From assembly GCA_021234155.1 (NCBI GenBank), contig JAJEKV010000085.1:2304896-2368895 (forward strand): DNA of 64,000 bases. Direction: 5' to 3'. This DNA comes from Isoetes taiwanensis (lineage: Eukaryota > Streptophyta > Lycopodiopsida > Isoetales > Isoetaceae). Made by a program: the position numbers and the translations under genes. Shown here one piece after another: positions 52,940 to 64,000 of the stretch (its first letter is position 1; the number at the start of each line of letters is the position of its first letter). The notes beneath the pieces were generated by a model. The model did not search any database, was not told the DNA's origin, and was given only the letters and a program-made list of their open reading frames with translations.

Positions 52940-54916
52940 TTGAAAGCAATGCGGTCCTTTTTGCAAGCAATGCCCAAGGAGAAGAAGCAGGAGTGTATTG
53001 AGAAACAGCTCTGCTTCAGGTGCTTCCAGCCAGGCCACAGAACCGCAAACTGCCCTTTTGTCATGAATGCAGCATTGGCAGAGTTGGGTGGATGGGAGAC
53101 TCCCTCTGATAATGACGGCGGGGAAGCACGCGACTTCATACAGGGTGAGTGTCACATTTTTGCTGCCATAGATTCAGAACAAGCAGAAAATCAGCATCAG
53201 GTAATCTCCACAGTAGGGAAGGCCAATGCCAAGTCTTTCATAGTCCTGATAGATACGGGGAGCACCCACAACTTTGCGTCTCCAAAAATGGTTGAGATGT
53301 TGAAGCTCAAGCCGTTGAAGTCAAAGCCGAGGCCCGTAGTGTTAACAAGCGGGGCAGTGAGACACACGGCAGGCAAGAGGATAAATTTCGACATCGACTT
53401 GCCAGGAATCAACATCCAAATGGGGGCAGAAGTGATGAACATCAGGAAGTATGATTTGATCATAGGTATGGAGTACCTCGCTCCAGCAGGAGCCATCATT
53501 GATTGTGGGAAGCGGAAGGTGACCCTCACGGTGCCCAACGGCAAAATCATAGAAATTACAGGTAAGGAAGTTGTTCCTATCATGCAGTGTATGTCTAGTA
53601 AGTGGCTGCTCAAGTGCATAAAGAGCGAGCAGATAGCCTATGTCTTCAAGCTTCAAATCGAAGAGCCCGAGTCAGAAGAAAGCAAAGAAGATAAGGTCCT
53701 CAGCAAATTGCCAAAGCAGATAGCTAAGTTGATAAAGGAGTTCCATGATCTCTTCCCAGACGAGATCAAGCAGCTTCCTCCTTACAGGGGAGTCGAGTGT
53801 GACATAGCACTCGAACCAGGTACGAAGCCAACGAGCAAGGCTCCGTACAGGATGACGATGCAAGAGCTGACCAAGTTGAAGAAGCAATTGCAGGAGTTGC
53901 TTGACCTAGGGTTCATTAGACCTAGTGTCTCACCATTTGGGGCATCCATCCTTTTTGTGAAGAAGAAGGATGGCAGCTTGAGGATGTGCATAGATTACAG
54001 GCAGCTAAACAAGCACACCATCAAGAATAAGTATGCACTCCCCAGATCGGACGACCTGATGGATCAGCTCCAAGGGGCGAAGGTTTTCTCCAAGATAGAC
54101 CTGAGGTCGGGGTACCATCAGATCAGGATTAAGGAAGAAGACGTCCACAAAATAGCATTCAGGACCAGGTATGGGCATTACGAGTTCACAGTAATGCCGT
54201 TTGGCTTGTCAAATGCCCCAGCAACGTTCATGAGGCTTATGAACGATATCTTCAGAGAGTTTTTGGATACTTTTGTGATAGTATTCTTTGATGATATTTT
54301 GGTGTACAGCAAATCCCTTGAAGAACACGTACAACACCTAAGGAAAGTGCTCGAGAAGCTAAGGAGGCACCAGTTGTACGCTAAGTTGTCGAAGTGCCAC
54401 TTCGCAACAGAGAGGGTGGAATACTTGGGTCATGTGATCTCATCGGAGGGGATTTCGACAGATCCTGCCAAGATTGAAGCAGTCATACAGTGGCCGGCGC
54501 CGAAGAACATCCACGAGATCAGAAGCTTTCTCGGCCTAGCAGGGTATTACAGGAATTTCGTGAAGAACTTTGCAAAGATAGCGGCCCCGCTAACGGATTT
54601 GATGAGGGTGGAAAAAGTAAAGGATTGGGCAGGTCATTGGCAGAAGAAAGCCCAAGCAGGATTCGAGATGTTGAAGGAAGCTTTGACAACCGCCCCCGTC
54701 TTGACCCTGCCAGACCCAGAGAAGGACAAACTTGTGGCGACGGATGCAAGTAAGATTGCCACAGGTGCAGCATGGATGCAGGAAGAGCGAGTATTGGCTT
54801 ATGACTCTCGGAAGATGAACGACACCGAAACGCGCTACCCGACTCATGATCAAGAGTTGCTTGCAGTTGTCAGAACACTAAGAATTTGGAGGCACTATCT
54901 GTTGGGGAGGAAGTTC
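52940..54916 (+). CDS. Element D: nucleocapsid knuckle, protease, RT, start of RNase H
   Basis: One long frame. [14 protein letters not shown] (residues 25-38) is a CCHC knuckle. [17 protein letters not shown] (about 100-116) is the protease active site, followed by [64 protein letters not shown], and active site [10 protein letters not shown] (about 447-456). The connection reads [20 protein letters not shown]. RNase H starts [16 protein letters not shown] and is cut after [12 protein letters not shown] by element E at 54917; the frame runs on 78 bases into the E LTR. The wording is chromovirus-like ([11 protein letters not shown]). Confidence 0.95.
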
Positions 54917-56578
54917 TGTGGCGCCCCTTTACTCATATCGGTGCCCTCACCATATACAAACAGGAGTTCATCCCCCATACCAGCTCCATGCTAATACAGG
55001 GCCCTCCACATGACACTGCAACCGTGACGGGTTCCAGTGGGAAGAGTGGAAGGGTCATTGCGCCCCGTCTCCCTCAGGGCCTACCTAGCTGCGGAAGCGT
55101 AAACATACATGTCAGTAGCACATACATCAACATCATATGACCATCATGAAGGATGGTCCTCCACATATCTGCATAGACAAAGATCAAGACATCACATAGG
55201 GAATCCTACCCAAGGCTCGAGACTCAAAGGGATGGTCGAGCGGCTTGGGTCTCCGTGAGTTCATTGCGCATGTAATTCATGGCAATGGATTTTGGCATAT
55301 GAACATGGCTTAAGGTTGTCCACTCCATCCGCCCCTCTGTGCACACTTTGCGCAGTAGGCTGAAAAGTGTTGGGACTGGACCAGAGTCCGCCGGATGCAT
55401 AGCCAAAGGGCTATTCACGGGTTCCATCTCCCCAGCCCGATGGGGGCGTGTAGGGATCACTCCCTCCGAGAGGTCTACATGCGACTCAAGGTGACTAGAG
55501 GGCCACCGCCCAGATTCGGGAACCCATTGGAAAGTGTACACCACTTCACGGTGTCGAGCCCATGCCTTACCCTTTTCGGTGGTAAGCCATTAGACCTAGT
55601 CACAATGATCCCTGGTAGCACTAACACACCATAGGGATCGTTCAAGAGTCGAACACGAACCTCCTTCTAAGCGGCCTGCCCCTTCACCCACAACTGTGTG
55701 GTTCTTGTGCACAGGCCGAATCGGTGTGCTAGAGAGGCTACTCTAGGAGCATCTACTACCAAGCTTGAAGTCTCTACCCCTTCCCAATACAAGGAGTTCA
55801 CGGAGATACATCATCCATATACATCACAGAAGAACTAAAGAACAAGATCTAATCTATATCATAGAGTTAGGTTCTTTAGTTAGAATCTGCTATCTAGAGT
55901 TCTAGAGGGCTGCTATGGGCAATTTAAGAGGCTAAACCTACTGATTCGATGGCTGAAATGGGGTTTAGACTACTAAATTGCCTAAATACCCCGATCCTTG
56001 AGTTTCCTCCTCGACCGAAACTCGACCATCCTGCTTTGAAATGCTCGAATCAAGGAAAACTAATGATGCGATTCTCTCGACATGAAGTCGGGAGGCGGTT
56101 TTGGCTCTTGAGGACCAAAGCAGAGCTCTAAAACCCTAGAAACGAAAATGGGCAAGTTAGGGTTCTCCTACTTAAATAGACAAGGGGGTTGGCTAGGGTT
56201 TCCAATTATCCCCTTTAGGCATGTGGGATAATTGGGAATGGGCCCACTTGCCTTTAATGGCTAGGTGGCCAAATGTGCCCACATGGAAATGTGTGCACCC
56301 AATTAATGTGTACATTGGAAAATGTGCACATTAATTGCACACTTGGGTATGGCCCACTTGGCATCAAGTGGCCACATGGAAATGTGCCCACATTAATGTG
56401 TACATTGGAAAATGTGCACATTAATACTAATGCACATTCTTAGCAAGTTGCCCCCCTAGGGGCTACCCACTTGGCTATCACGCCGGGCGACGTCGTCGGG
56501 ATGGCGGTAATGGCGGATTGAGGCGATAAAGATATCGCCCCGGGACCGTGATATCTCTTTTGTGGCCGGAACGTCACA
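54917..56578 (-). repeat. 3' LTR of element E
   Basis: 1662 bp. Shares with the C LTRs the segment TCCACTCCATCCGCCCCT...TGTGCACACTTTGCG (about 55317-55353). It holds a 92-bp tandem duplication (ACATGGAAATGTG at 56281 and 56373). On the minus strand CTATTTAAGTAGG (about 56185) followed by AACCCTAAC is the likely promoter. A palindrome AGATATC...GATATCT lies at 56530-56556. Confidence 0.85.
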
Positions 56579-56591
56579 TTCTCCCCACCTT
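56579..56591 (-). other. Polypurine tract of element E
   Basis: AAGGTGGGGAGAA on the minus strand, one base different from that of element C. Confidence 0.8.
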
Positions 56592-56689
56592 ATGATCTTT
56601 CTGCGACATCGTGGGTCTCCCCACCTTGGAATCTTCCTAACGCAATCAACGATGCATACGATATACTACTATAATACTTACACATTTAT

Positions 56690-57190
56690 TACGATTACCT
56701 TAAGGTAATATTTTTAAATCATTATTACGCCATTACATTATCAAATAAGTTGTCAATTCGTAACTTCTACTAAAACAAGGTACTTATTAGTTTCTATCAT
56801 CACGACATTTAGTTTATCACAATTTAACACTTTCATATATAATTATTATTTAAGGTACTCTTCATTCCTTGCAACACATTCCAACAAAATTTGTGTTGCG
56901 TGTCTTCGCGACTTTTAAAAATCTCGCATTAATTTTTACAATATCTATAATTACATACTTACTATCTTAATTATTAGAATTACTCTAAGGTAATGTTTAA
57001 GACATTACTATTTCATTATCCCATTAACTTATCACATCATAACTTAATCCACGAAAGTAATTATTAACTTTACTTAATACAACATTTAAGTTAATCAAAG
57101 TTTATCAATTTCATACAAAATTTACACTTCTAAGGTACTCTTCATCCCTTGCAACACATTATACAAAAATTTTGTGTTGCAAGCCTTAAA
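56690..57190. repeat. Diverged tandem repeat of about 290 bp in E
   Basis: Two copies, about 56690-56905 and 56980-57190. Each begins ATTA.A/GATTAC...TAAGGTAAT and ends AAGGTACTCTTCAT.CCTTGCAACACATT...TTTTGTGTTGC. A third, partial copy of the first part (ATTACCCTAAGGTAATATTT) is at 57790. Confidence 0.75.
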
Positions 57191-57289
57191 GGCTTCGACC
57201 TCCTTGCCCTCCGGAGCGCTCTAGGCCTGCAGGTCGACACTACCTATTATTAATTATTACAAAAATTTTGGTTATATGGTGACCACCCC

Positions 57290-57720
57290 ACCTATCTACA
57301 TGGATGCATGGCTAATCTCCCGGCGTAGGAAGAGGGTGGATCTTCCATTATGGCCGCGGAGACAGCGCCTATATGCCTATATGCCGCTCATGCCTACACC
57401 TCTAGTTGCCCAGTGGAGGATATCCTCCTTCGTGGGGGGCGGAAGGATAGATTCCTCCTATCAAAGCATATATGGGGCTAAAGGTGCCTTTCCTATCAAT
57501 GCATTCCTTAATGACCTCCTTTTTCTCTCGAGGTTGTCTACTTCCGTGGAACAGAAGTAGACTTTCTAATCTACCTTCCACTCATCCAAGCGGAAACGCG
57601 GTCATGCCTACATTGACATTACACCACGCCCTAGAGATCACCGCAGTGGTCTCATCATCGGTAACAACGCATGCAACCCATACCTAGCATAGGTTGCATG
57701 CGCAGATTAATCTTAGCTAC
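57290..57720 (-). other. E segment shared with the 3' region of element C
   Basis: GCGGTCATGCCTACATTGACATTACACCACGCCCTAGAGA (in two shorter blocks, 57598-57636) and CTCATCATCGGTAACAACG match C at about 16828-16890. This supports that E and C are one family. The frames open here are unlikely to be coding. Confidence 0.65.
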
Positions 57721-60700
57721 ATATAGAATTAATCTACACAAATTGACATGCCTGAGCCGATTTTTACTGGCTCCTTCAATGCATGTGATTAACATAATTA
57801 CCCTAAGGTAATATTTATGAATTAACATTATCATAGTATTGGATACATTACTTCCGATAGTACAATTAAATTTACTCTAAGCTTTGCAATATTTAACGAC
57901 TTTTAGATCGCGATTATTTAAACAATAACCCTACTTTCGACCTATTGTTACATAGACAAGGTTTTAATTATCATACACAAGAATTAGATGTGCTTCTTAT
58001 TCTCTTCCTTGGGTCCTGCATTACCCTTAGAAATATATCCCTAAGATATACTTAAGTATATCCGAATTCTATTTTCTATCTATATTTATAAGGCCCCCGA
58101 GGTCATATAGCTATCCTTGGAAGGAATTGCGTCCTTGCGAAGGATTAATTAACATGCTACCTCACATTATCGTTGTTATTTAACTTATTTCCCTATGATA
58201 CATATACATGCAACAATTTCTATGCAGTTATTAGGATCTATATTTAACTTATCAATAAGACACATTAAAGCTTATAATACATGTGCATACCTTACCTAAG
58301 GCTAGAACGCATCCACTCATTGAGCCGGCGTCGAGTAGTTTGGAGGTGACTTGGTCGTTCATTGCTCCCATAGTTTTGCTCCACTTTGTTGGTGTAGTTC
58401 GCTACTACGTCAGTCTCGCACGTTGAAGGCCTCCTGAGCTATCTATCTATCTATCTTATGCTCTATTCGCTTCGGCCATTGCCGGAAAGAACTCTATTCT
58501 ACGGGTCGGTCAATTCGGTGCAAGTACGTTCAATCATAAGATTGAGCCCTCCCACTTTCTTCGAAAGGAAAATGGTCCTGCACCCCTTCAATGACATTGC
58601 ACACAACGTCATTTCTATTCTCTCCCCTTAGAGGTTATATGCTTCTTACTTAGCACATTAATTTACTAGCCTTAGCTAACATATATAACCATCTAAGATG
58701 GATGCACATATTATGTTATCATTTATTTCAATATAGTTACGGGTTACCTACTTAGTTAGAACGATTCTAAACCAGAAGGTTTTGTCATGACGACAATTCC
58801 TTTTGTCTCAAAAGACTATTTGATTACTATAATTCTTATTTTAGATGTACCTTACATGTTTTATTCTTTTATGTTCTAGAGATTCCCCCTTTCTTAGTTA
58901 TTTAAACTCTTGGAATATTCCTACCAATCGAATTGATGTCATCGTAACAAGTTGGCCGGACTTGTTAGATTACTTCTTTTCTTTCAGTTGGATTATTCTT
59001 TAGGAGATACTAGATTTATACATGGTCAACAATTATCCTAGTAATGATTCCTTCTTAGCGAGGAGATCAATCTCACCAAGTGGTTTCAATATGTTGGATG
59101 TCTGTTAACAATCGTGTATAATTTTAGTTACTCCTATGCATTTCCTTCCCAATCCTTGACGCTTAGCCCAATCTTGGGCAATCCCTTCAACGAGAATATT
59201 TGGAAATGCCTTCTAATCCCAATATGGATGTTACCATCCATACATTTAGCCTACTAGGCCCCATGGCCTTAGATGCTTGAGCTTGCTAGAAGCTCATCCA
59301 CTCAAGTACCGGGCTTGAAGGAGCAAGGTAACGTTCTTCCGAAGTCGCTTCGATACTTGGTCTCTTTTGGTGGATCCTCTTTGATGTAGAGGTTGACTTT
59401 GTTCGCTAGAAGCCTCTCATTCTTTGGTGGCTTGATGGTGTAGTTGATCACTTGAAATCTTCCATGCCGCTTTTCAAAGCCTGAAGGTGGCGTCCTTGAA
59501 AAAGATTTTTCATCTTGAACTCTTTATCTTGGCAAAAGCTAAAGGGCGACTACAGATCCGATATTGTTTCTTCGACTCCATCGATGTCTCATACGTCGAG
59601 TCCTCTTGTGATTATCGTGTTGCCCGAAGGGTGTTGACGATGTTGATTGCTTCACCCCTGAAACTTGCATGACATCTCTTCCTTTGATCTGTTACGCTAT
59701 GGGAGGGAAGAAATAACAAGGAAACTATACATGCAAAACATATAGCTTACATAATTACAATTACTACTAGAGCTATTAGGGTCTCCTTGTGCCTCCCTTC
59801 GAAGTTGCACACCTACTCCTTGGCAATGTCATGGTGTTCCTCGGTGCAATGGTGTTCATGATCTATATCCTCCTATTTGTACGTCGGCTCGTACTCCGGG
59901 GTAACTTGTTTATATACTTGGGCCCTCCGATGTTTGTCGACTCGGGCACAACACGCTTTGCATCACATTCTAACGAAAAGGTGTCTTTGGTTGTTGATGC
60001 CCGACATTTCACCGCTTTCACGGTCCCGTTTCTGGCAAGAATTGTTCTCCCCTTCATGATACTTGAAGCTATTTGGAGGCGTCTCTTGAGGCTGTGCGCG
60101 ATTCCTTTGGCAATACTCCTCTCGAGTTGTTCTCTTCTACGGTTGTTCTTTGAATCGTTCATCCTTGGGTTCACCAAGTTGCATGCAAGGCCGCGTGCAA
60201 GTCATCGGCTCGCCTCACCTAGTTGCTTCTCCCTCGAGCTTCCAAACTTCTTGTTTGATCCCTCGATCACATTGCTTGGGCGTTGTCATGTTCCAGTGCT
60301 ATGCCGTCTTCTTGTCTTGAGGTACCTTAGGGGTGGCTTTGATTGTGCTTTTCGTCGGTCTTGATCCTCTGTTGCCTCTAGGGAGCTCATGGAAGAAGTC
60401 GGTTGCTAGCACTTCTCCAGCTTCGGTTCGACCTTTGCCCCTCTATGCATGTCGGCCTCTCGGCAAGTAAAGCATCATGGCTCTCCTCCCCTGGCGGCTA
60501 TGTTGTCGAGATGATGGATCCTTATATCAAGCGGCTTGACTCTTGAGTTGAAGAAGTACTTGCCTTAGATATACTCTTGTTGTTGAATAGCCTGGCTATT
60601 ATCTTGAACTCTCTTTTTGCCGAAGGTGCTTCAGTTGCTATCCTTGTCGTTAAGGTGTCGAATGCTTCTACCTTGGGCATTTGATGTCCCACATGTCGAA

Positions 60701-63700
60701 GATATGATCGACTTCTTCTCTTCTAATTACTGGTAGGAGTACCTGACGAAGCCATCACCTAGTTGTTGGAGGCATATCTCCTCGCCGGTGCCTTTTCGTA
60801 AAGTGCATCTCCATCTAATACACGTGTCATAGCGCATCACCCTATATTACCACAAGTTGGAATTATGGTCGTCGAGATGTTGCCTTCTTAGTTGGCTCGT
60901 TGATGTCGGGTCGTTCCTCCTTCTATTGTTGAGGCCACTCGTGTCATAAGTTCGTCAAGTGTTGCTGCTGTCACAAGATGTAGTGTTGCGTCCTGACGAT
61001 GTCCTGGTGCAGCGCTGATGATCTTGACATGACCGATGTTGTCTCTTATTCTAACATTGGGTGGCGAAAGCGGTCTTTTGAGGGCATTTCCCGAAGTGTT
61101 TGGAGTTGAAGGTTTGCTTGGGCTCTGGTCGTTTCTCCCTCGTACTTGCTCTTCCATTTTGATCTTGGGCTATGGTTGTGCTTTCTTGTTTCCTCCTTTG
61201 GTAGTCGAAGTGAAGGAGCTTCCTGATCTAAGCGCTAAATCTGTAAAACATGACTCTAAACCCATGTTTCTCCACTATATATGTGGACATCCTAGATATA
61301 CAATAGACATATACGCATTTACATTGGGATTTTAATTCATCCACTTTTGCAAAACAACTACGAAGATCTACCTAATTATTTATACTCCTCTAGGTTTTCC
61401 CCTCCTCGATCGCGTTTGATCCTTCGGTTTTGCTGCATCTTCTTCGTTCTGGTTGACTCGGATTCCTTGAGATCTTGCTGCGCTACTATTGTTGAGCTTC
61501 ATGTCTGATCCGAGCTGATCACCTCAAGTTGCGAAGAGTGTTCGTCGATGTGATCCCTTGAAAAAGATGCTCCTCCTTATTGTGTATGTTCGTCGCGAGG
61601 AATGCGGTAACTGGCTCCGCCCCTACATGCGTGTGTCGTTGCAAGATTGTTGATTTGCGGTGCCATTGATCGAGCTTGGTAGGGTCACACGGATGTTGCA
61701 GTTGGGCATTCTTGAATGTCTTCGGCTGGTGGAGATCGTGGTCGGTGGCGAGGCATTGTCATTCCCCGGGGGTTGAATTTACGAGGCGACTCACGTTGGC
61801 TTGGGCTTTGCTTTTATTCGAGGTGGCTCTCACCGTGCACGGAAGTGTGGTCATCTCCATTGCCCCTACCATGGCTCCTTACGGTGGCCTTTGCGTGATT
61901 TGTACCTCTTGGCTAGGTCGTCTCCTCGTCCTTTGGATCCTAACCATTGAGTCTTGCACTCCTTGGCCGGACATAGTAAAACTGTCCTTCCTTTGGTTTC
62001 TAGGTGTTCACGGGTCGGAATTCTGTTTGGCGAATATTCTCCTCTCGATCTTGCCCTAGTGCTGATATAGGCCTTCAAGTTGGAGATGTTCCTTCCCCGA
62101 TATGCGCCTCCCCCTCATGGTCTCCTACTTTTTGGAACCGATGAAAGTTCTTCTGCTGGTGCAAGGGAGCTGGAAGCCTTAGGTGCTTTGTTGTTGCTTA
62201 GCTTGGTTGCTCCTTTTGTTGACGTTGCATGACGTTCGCTTGAGCCGCTGGCCGCAAGGTCGCGGGTGGTCTTCCCTCCGGTTTCTATACGCCTCGTGTC
62301 GCCATGAGTTCTTTCCTCGACGGAAGATTATGCCCTCCGCCCTAGCTCGTGATGCTAACGCCGCATCGGCCTAACATCTTCCCCGCACTGTATATTTTGT
62401 TGTCTTCGTTCTTCCATTTGAAACTCATGCGCGGCCGAGTTGGTGAAGGCGCTGGAGATCCTCTTTTACGATGTGAGCTCGTGGACGTGGTAGCCGGGAG
62501 GTTGACATCTAGAACATTCTTGGTGCCGTTGGTTACCAATATTCTTCCCATTTGATGAAGATTGATGATAGGCCGGTGTGTCTGTTCTACTCGTTTGTCG
62601 GTTGAGGTGTTTGTCATGCTTCCCTCTTTGGGTGCATTTTCGGTCTCCTCTCCTTATCTGTTTTGTACATCGGTGGGACCTTGATGTCTTCAAGAAGGCG
62701 CGCCCTTTAGCTCGCCTCTGCGGGCTCTGGCCCCGTCCTTCAAAAGCAACATTTCGTGTATCCTAGAGTCTAAGAGTCTACTTGAAGGGCTCTCCTATAA
62801 TATTTCGGGCTCTATAAGCAAGCAAGATGGCTCGAAAGCGGCATTACTAGAGACATATCTATAATTTACAAGTCTATGGACATTAGGACGTGTGGTATGG
62901 CATGACATGAGGGTTGTTTTGCAAAGCCCTCATGGTGTTTGAGGTATACTCTAAGGTCCCAGCAAAGTTGGTTTGGGGGTCCAATCTCTACACATGGAAT
63001 GACTTGGGCAGCTCTAGGCTCTAGCTCCTTTCTAGGTATCCCTGGCAATAGGGAGTGTCAATGTATGCTATATAAGTCAAACTCTATTAGAAGGACAATG
63101 CACTGGGTCAACGTTTATGCCTTTGGCTCGAAAGTGAGGTGGTGTACCAACAGTTGGACTTGGGTTGCTATGCTAAGGTCTAGATGACTATAACAAAGGG
63201 GTGTTCCTGAGCACTTCTACCTAGGAGTAAGGCATCAGCTTCGAGCCGAGATCAATACTTGCGAGCTACTAATGGGGTATGCTTCTATTTACAACAAACC
63301 ACAGTTTGGGAAAACAATTCAAGGGTTTGAGCAATTTTGGTCATTTTGAGATGGGGTTTGACATTTCTATCCTAATTTGAGGTCATAAATGGATTCTAGG
63401 CTGTCTAACGGTCCTAACGCAACAAATTTCAGGCAATTTGGAGCTCAGAGCTCAAGTTATGGAGGTTCAAAATTTGGAGGTCTCACACGCGTTGCCCGGA
63501 CCGATTTTGAGAATGTAGAAATCTGTCTGGCGCGACGTGTGAGACATGGGTTCTAATTGGGCTAGGCTTACTCAATTTAAGTGATCTAAGGCTGTAATTC
63601 CACTAAACTCATCGAAAGTTAGGCAGAATTGACCCCTTTACTTTCGATTTGGAGCTGTTTGGGCATTTTTTGGGCATGGTCTCATCGTTATGCCAGCCCA

Positions 63701-64000
63701 GATTCCTAAAATCTAGAAATTCCTCGGCGCGACGTGTGAGACATCGCCTCAATTTTGCTCAAAAGCTCCAATTTGACTAAAACAAAAGCTAGAATTCTAT
63801 AACTTAACTTAATTAAGTAACTTTATACAGTTATAATTTACTCTAAAACACGTTGTATTAAACAAACTTTATCATTTACGAAATTAATAAGGTTCTCCTT
63901 TGATATGATTGGTAAGTGCATATCTTTCTTCATTAGAGTTACTCCCTTGGTGTGTCTTGCGGGCGTTTGTTGAGTCTTCAAAATGTTGGACCAGCTTACG
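57721..64000 (-). other. Interior of element E, unrecognised
   Basis: About 6.3 kb. Many short frames on both strands; the longest plus-strand one (59789-60364, 191 aa) is hydrophobic without a recognised domain, and the minus-strand frames at 59863-60177 and 60888-61157 are basic or serine/threonine-rich without a known motif. A short motif, GGCGCGACGTGTGAGACAT, occurs at about 63528 and 63724. I see no LTR, primer site or enzyme motif before the window ends. Confidence 0.45.

Larger units (their letters stand above)
47621..54916 (+). mobile_element. LTR element D, Ty3/gypsy, carries a histone H3-like gene
   Basis: In order: LTR end and primer site (48032), TATA box, H3-like gene, AATAAA signal, two hairpins, second TATA box, second accessory gene, Gag, zinc knuckle, protease, RT and the start of RNase H. 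At 54916 the pol gene is cut by the insertion of element E; the rest would lie beyond E, outside the window. Gag and RT match element C closely. It is broken in a handful of places. It is older than E. Confidence 0.88.
54917..64000 (-). mobile_element. LTR element E (relative of C), runs off the window
   Basis: The LTR at 54917-56578 has, in element sense, TGTGACGTTCCGG ... GGCGCCACA ends, and AAGGTGGGGAGAA as polypurine tract at 56591-56579, so this is the 3' LTR of a minus-strand element inserted into pol of D. The LTR shares blocks with LTR F and the C LTRs, and the region after it matches C near 57290-57700. The 7.4 kb of interior seen here has no RT, integrase or Gag that I can recognise. 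It may be a non-autonomous form, or strongly decayed. Confidence 0.8.

Noticed and set aside
59789-60364. 191-aa hydrophobic frame as a membrane protein gene
   Set aside because: It is on the strand opposite to element E, has no homology that I can see, and hydrophobic frames arise easily on the complement of charged coding DNA.

Overview
The window reads as nuclear, repeat-dense DNA of a land plant or close streptophyte relative. The evidence is the plant-type Ty3/gypsy LTR elements, a CACTA-like remnant, telo-box-like AAACCCTA motifs next to TATA boxes, and an initiator-Met primer site in one element. I see no rRNA, tRNA, CRISPR array or clearly intact host gene. I cannot name the species.

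Layout. 1-8426: diverged repeats, minisatellites and a decayed gene-like stretch (about 2.9-6.5 kb) with a CACTA-like domain and a 'GHTHGDIDALF' protein family. 8427-40849: three LTR elements nested like dolls. Element A (plus strand, Tat/Athila-like) is split by element B (plus strand, 13929-36049, pol open), which is split by element C (minus strand, 14715-27719). C has a perfect 5-bp target duplication, and its empty target site survives in the other LTR of B. 40850-44120: remnants, an LTR (F), a 450-bp foldback and a palindromic hairpin. 44121-46075: a truncated LINE on the minus strand. 46344-46892: a minus-strand cysteine-rich ORF with a TATA box. About 47.6-54.9 kb: element D (plus strand). 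54917 to the window end: element E (minus strand), inserted into the pol gene of D.

Main result. C and D belong to one Ty3/gypsy lineage (their Gag proteins match closely), and both carry a histone H3-like gene between the 5' LTR and gag. In D one reading frame starts with the exact H3 tail ARTKQTAR and another encodes an 88-residue H3 histone fold ending in GER at a stop. In C the fold carries HRFRPG, REIRKFQKSTDL and NLCAIHAKRVTIMPKD. In D the H3-like gene has its own TATA box and AATAAA signal. A second accessory gene with its own TATA box follows, and then gag-pol. Two covarying hairpins lie between these units, and a third copy lies at 44 kb. I infer a retrotransposon lineage that carries a chromatin protein taken from a host, perhaps to shape chromatin at its own copies or at targets. 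The function is untested. All these elements are treated as fossils; most are broken.
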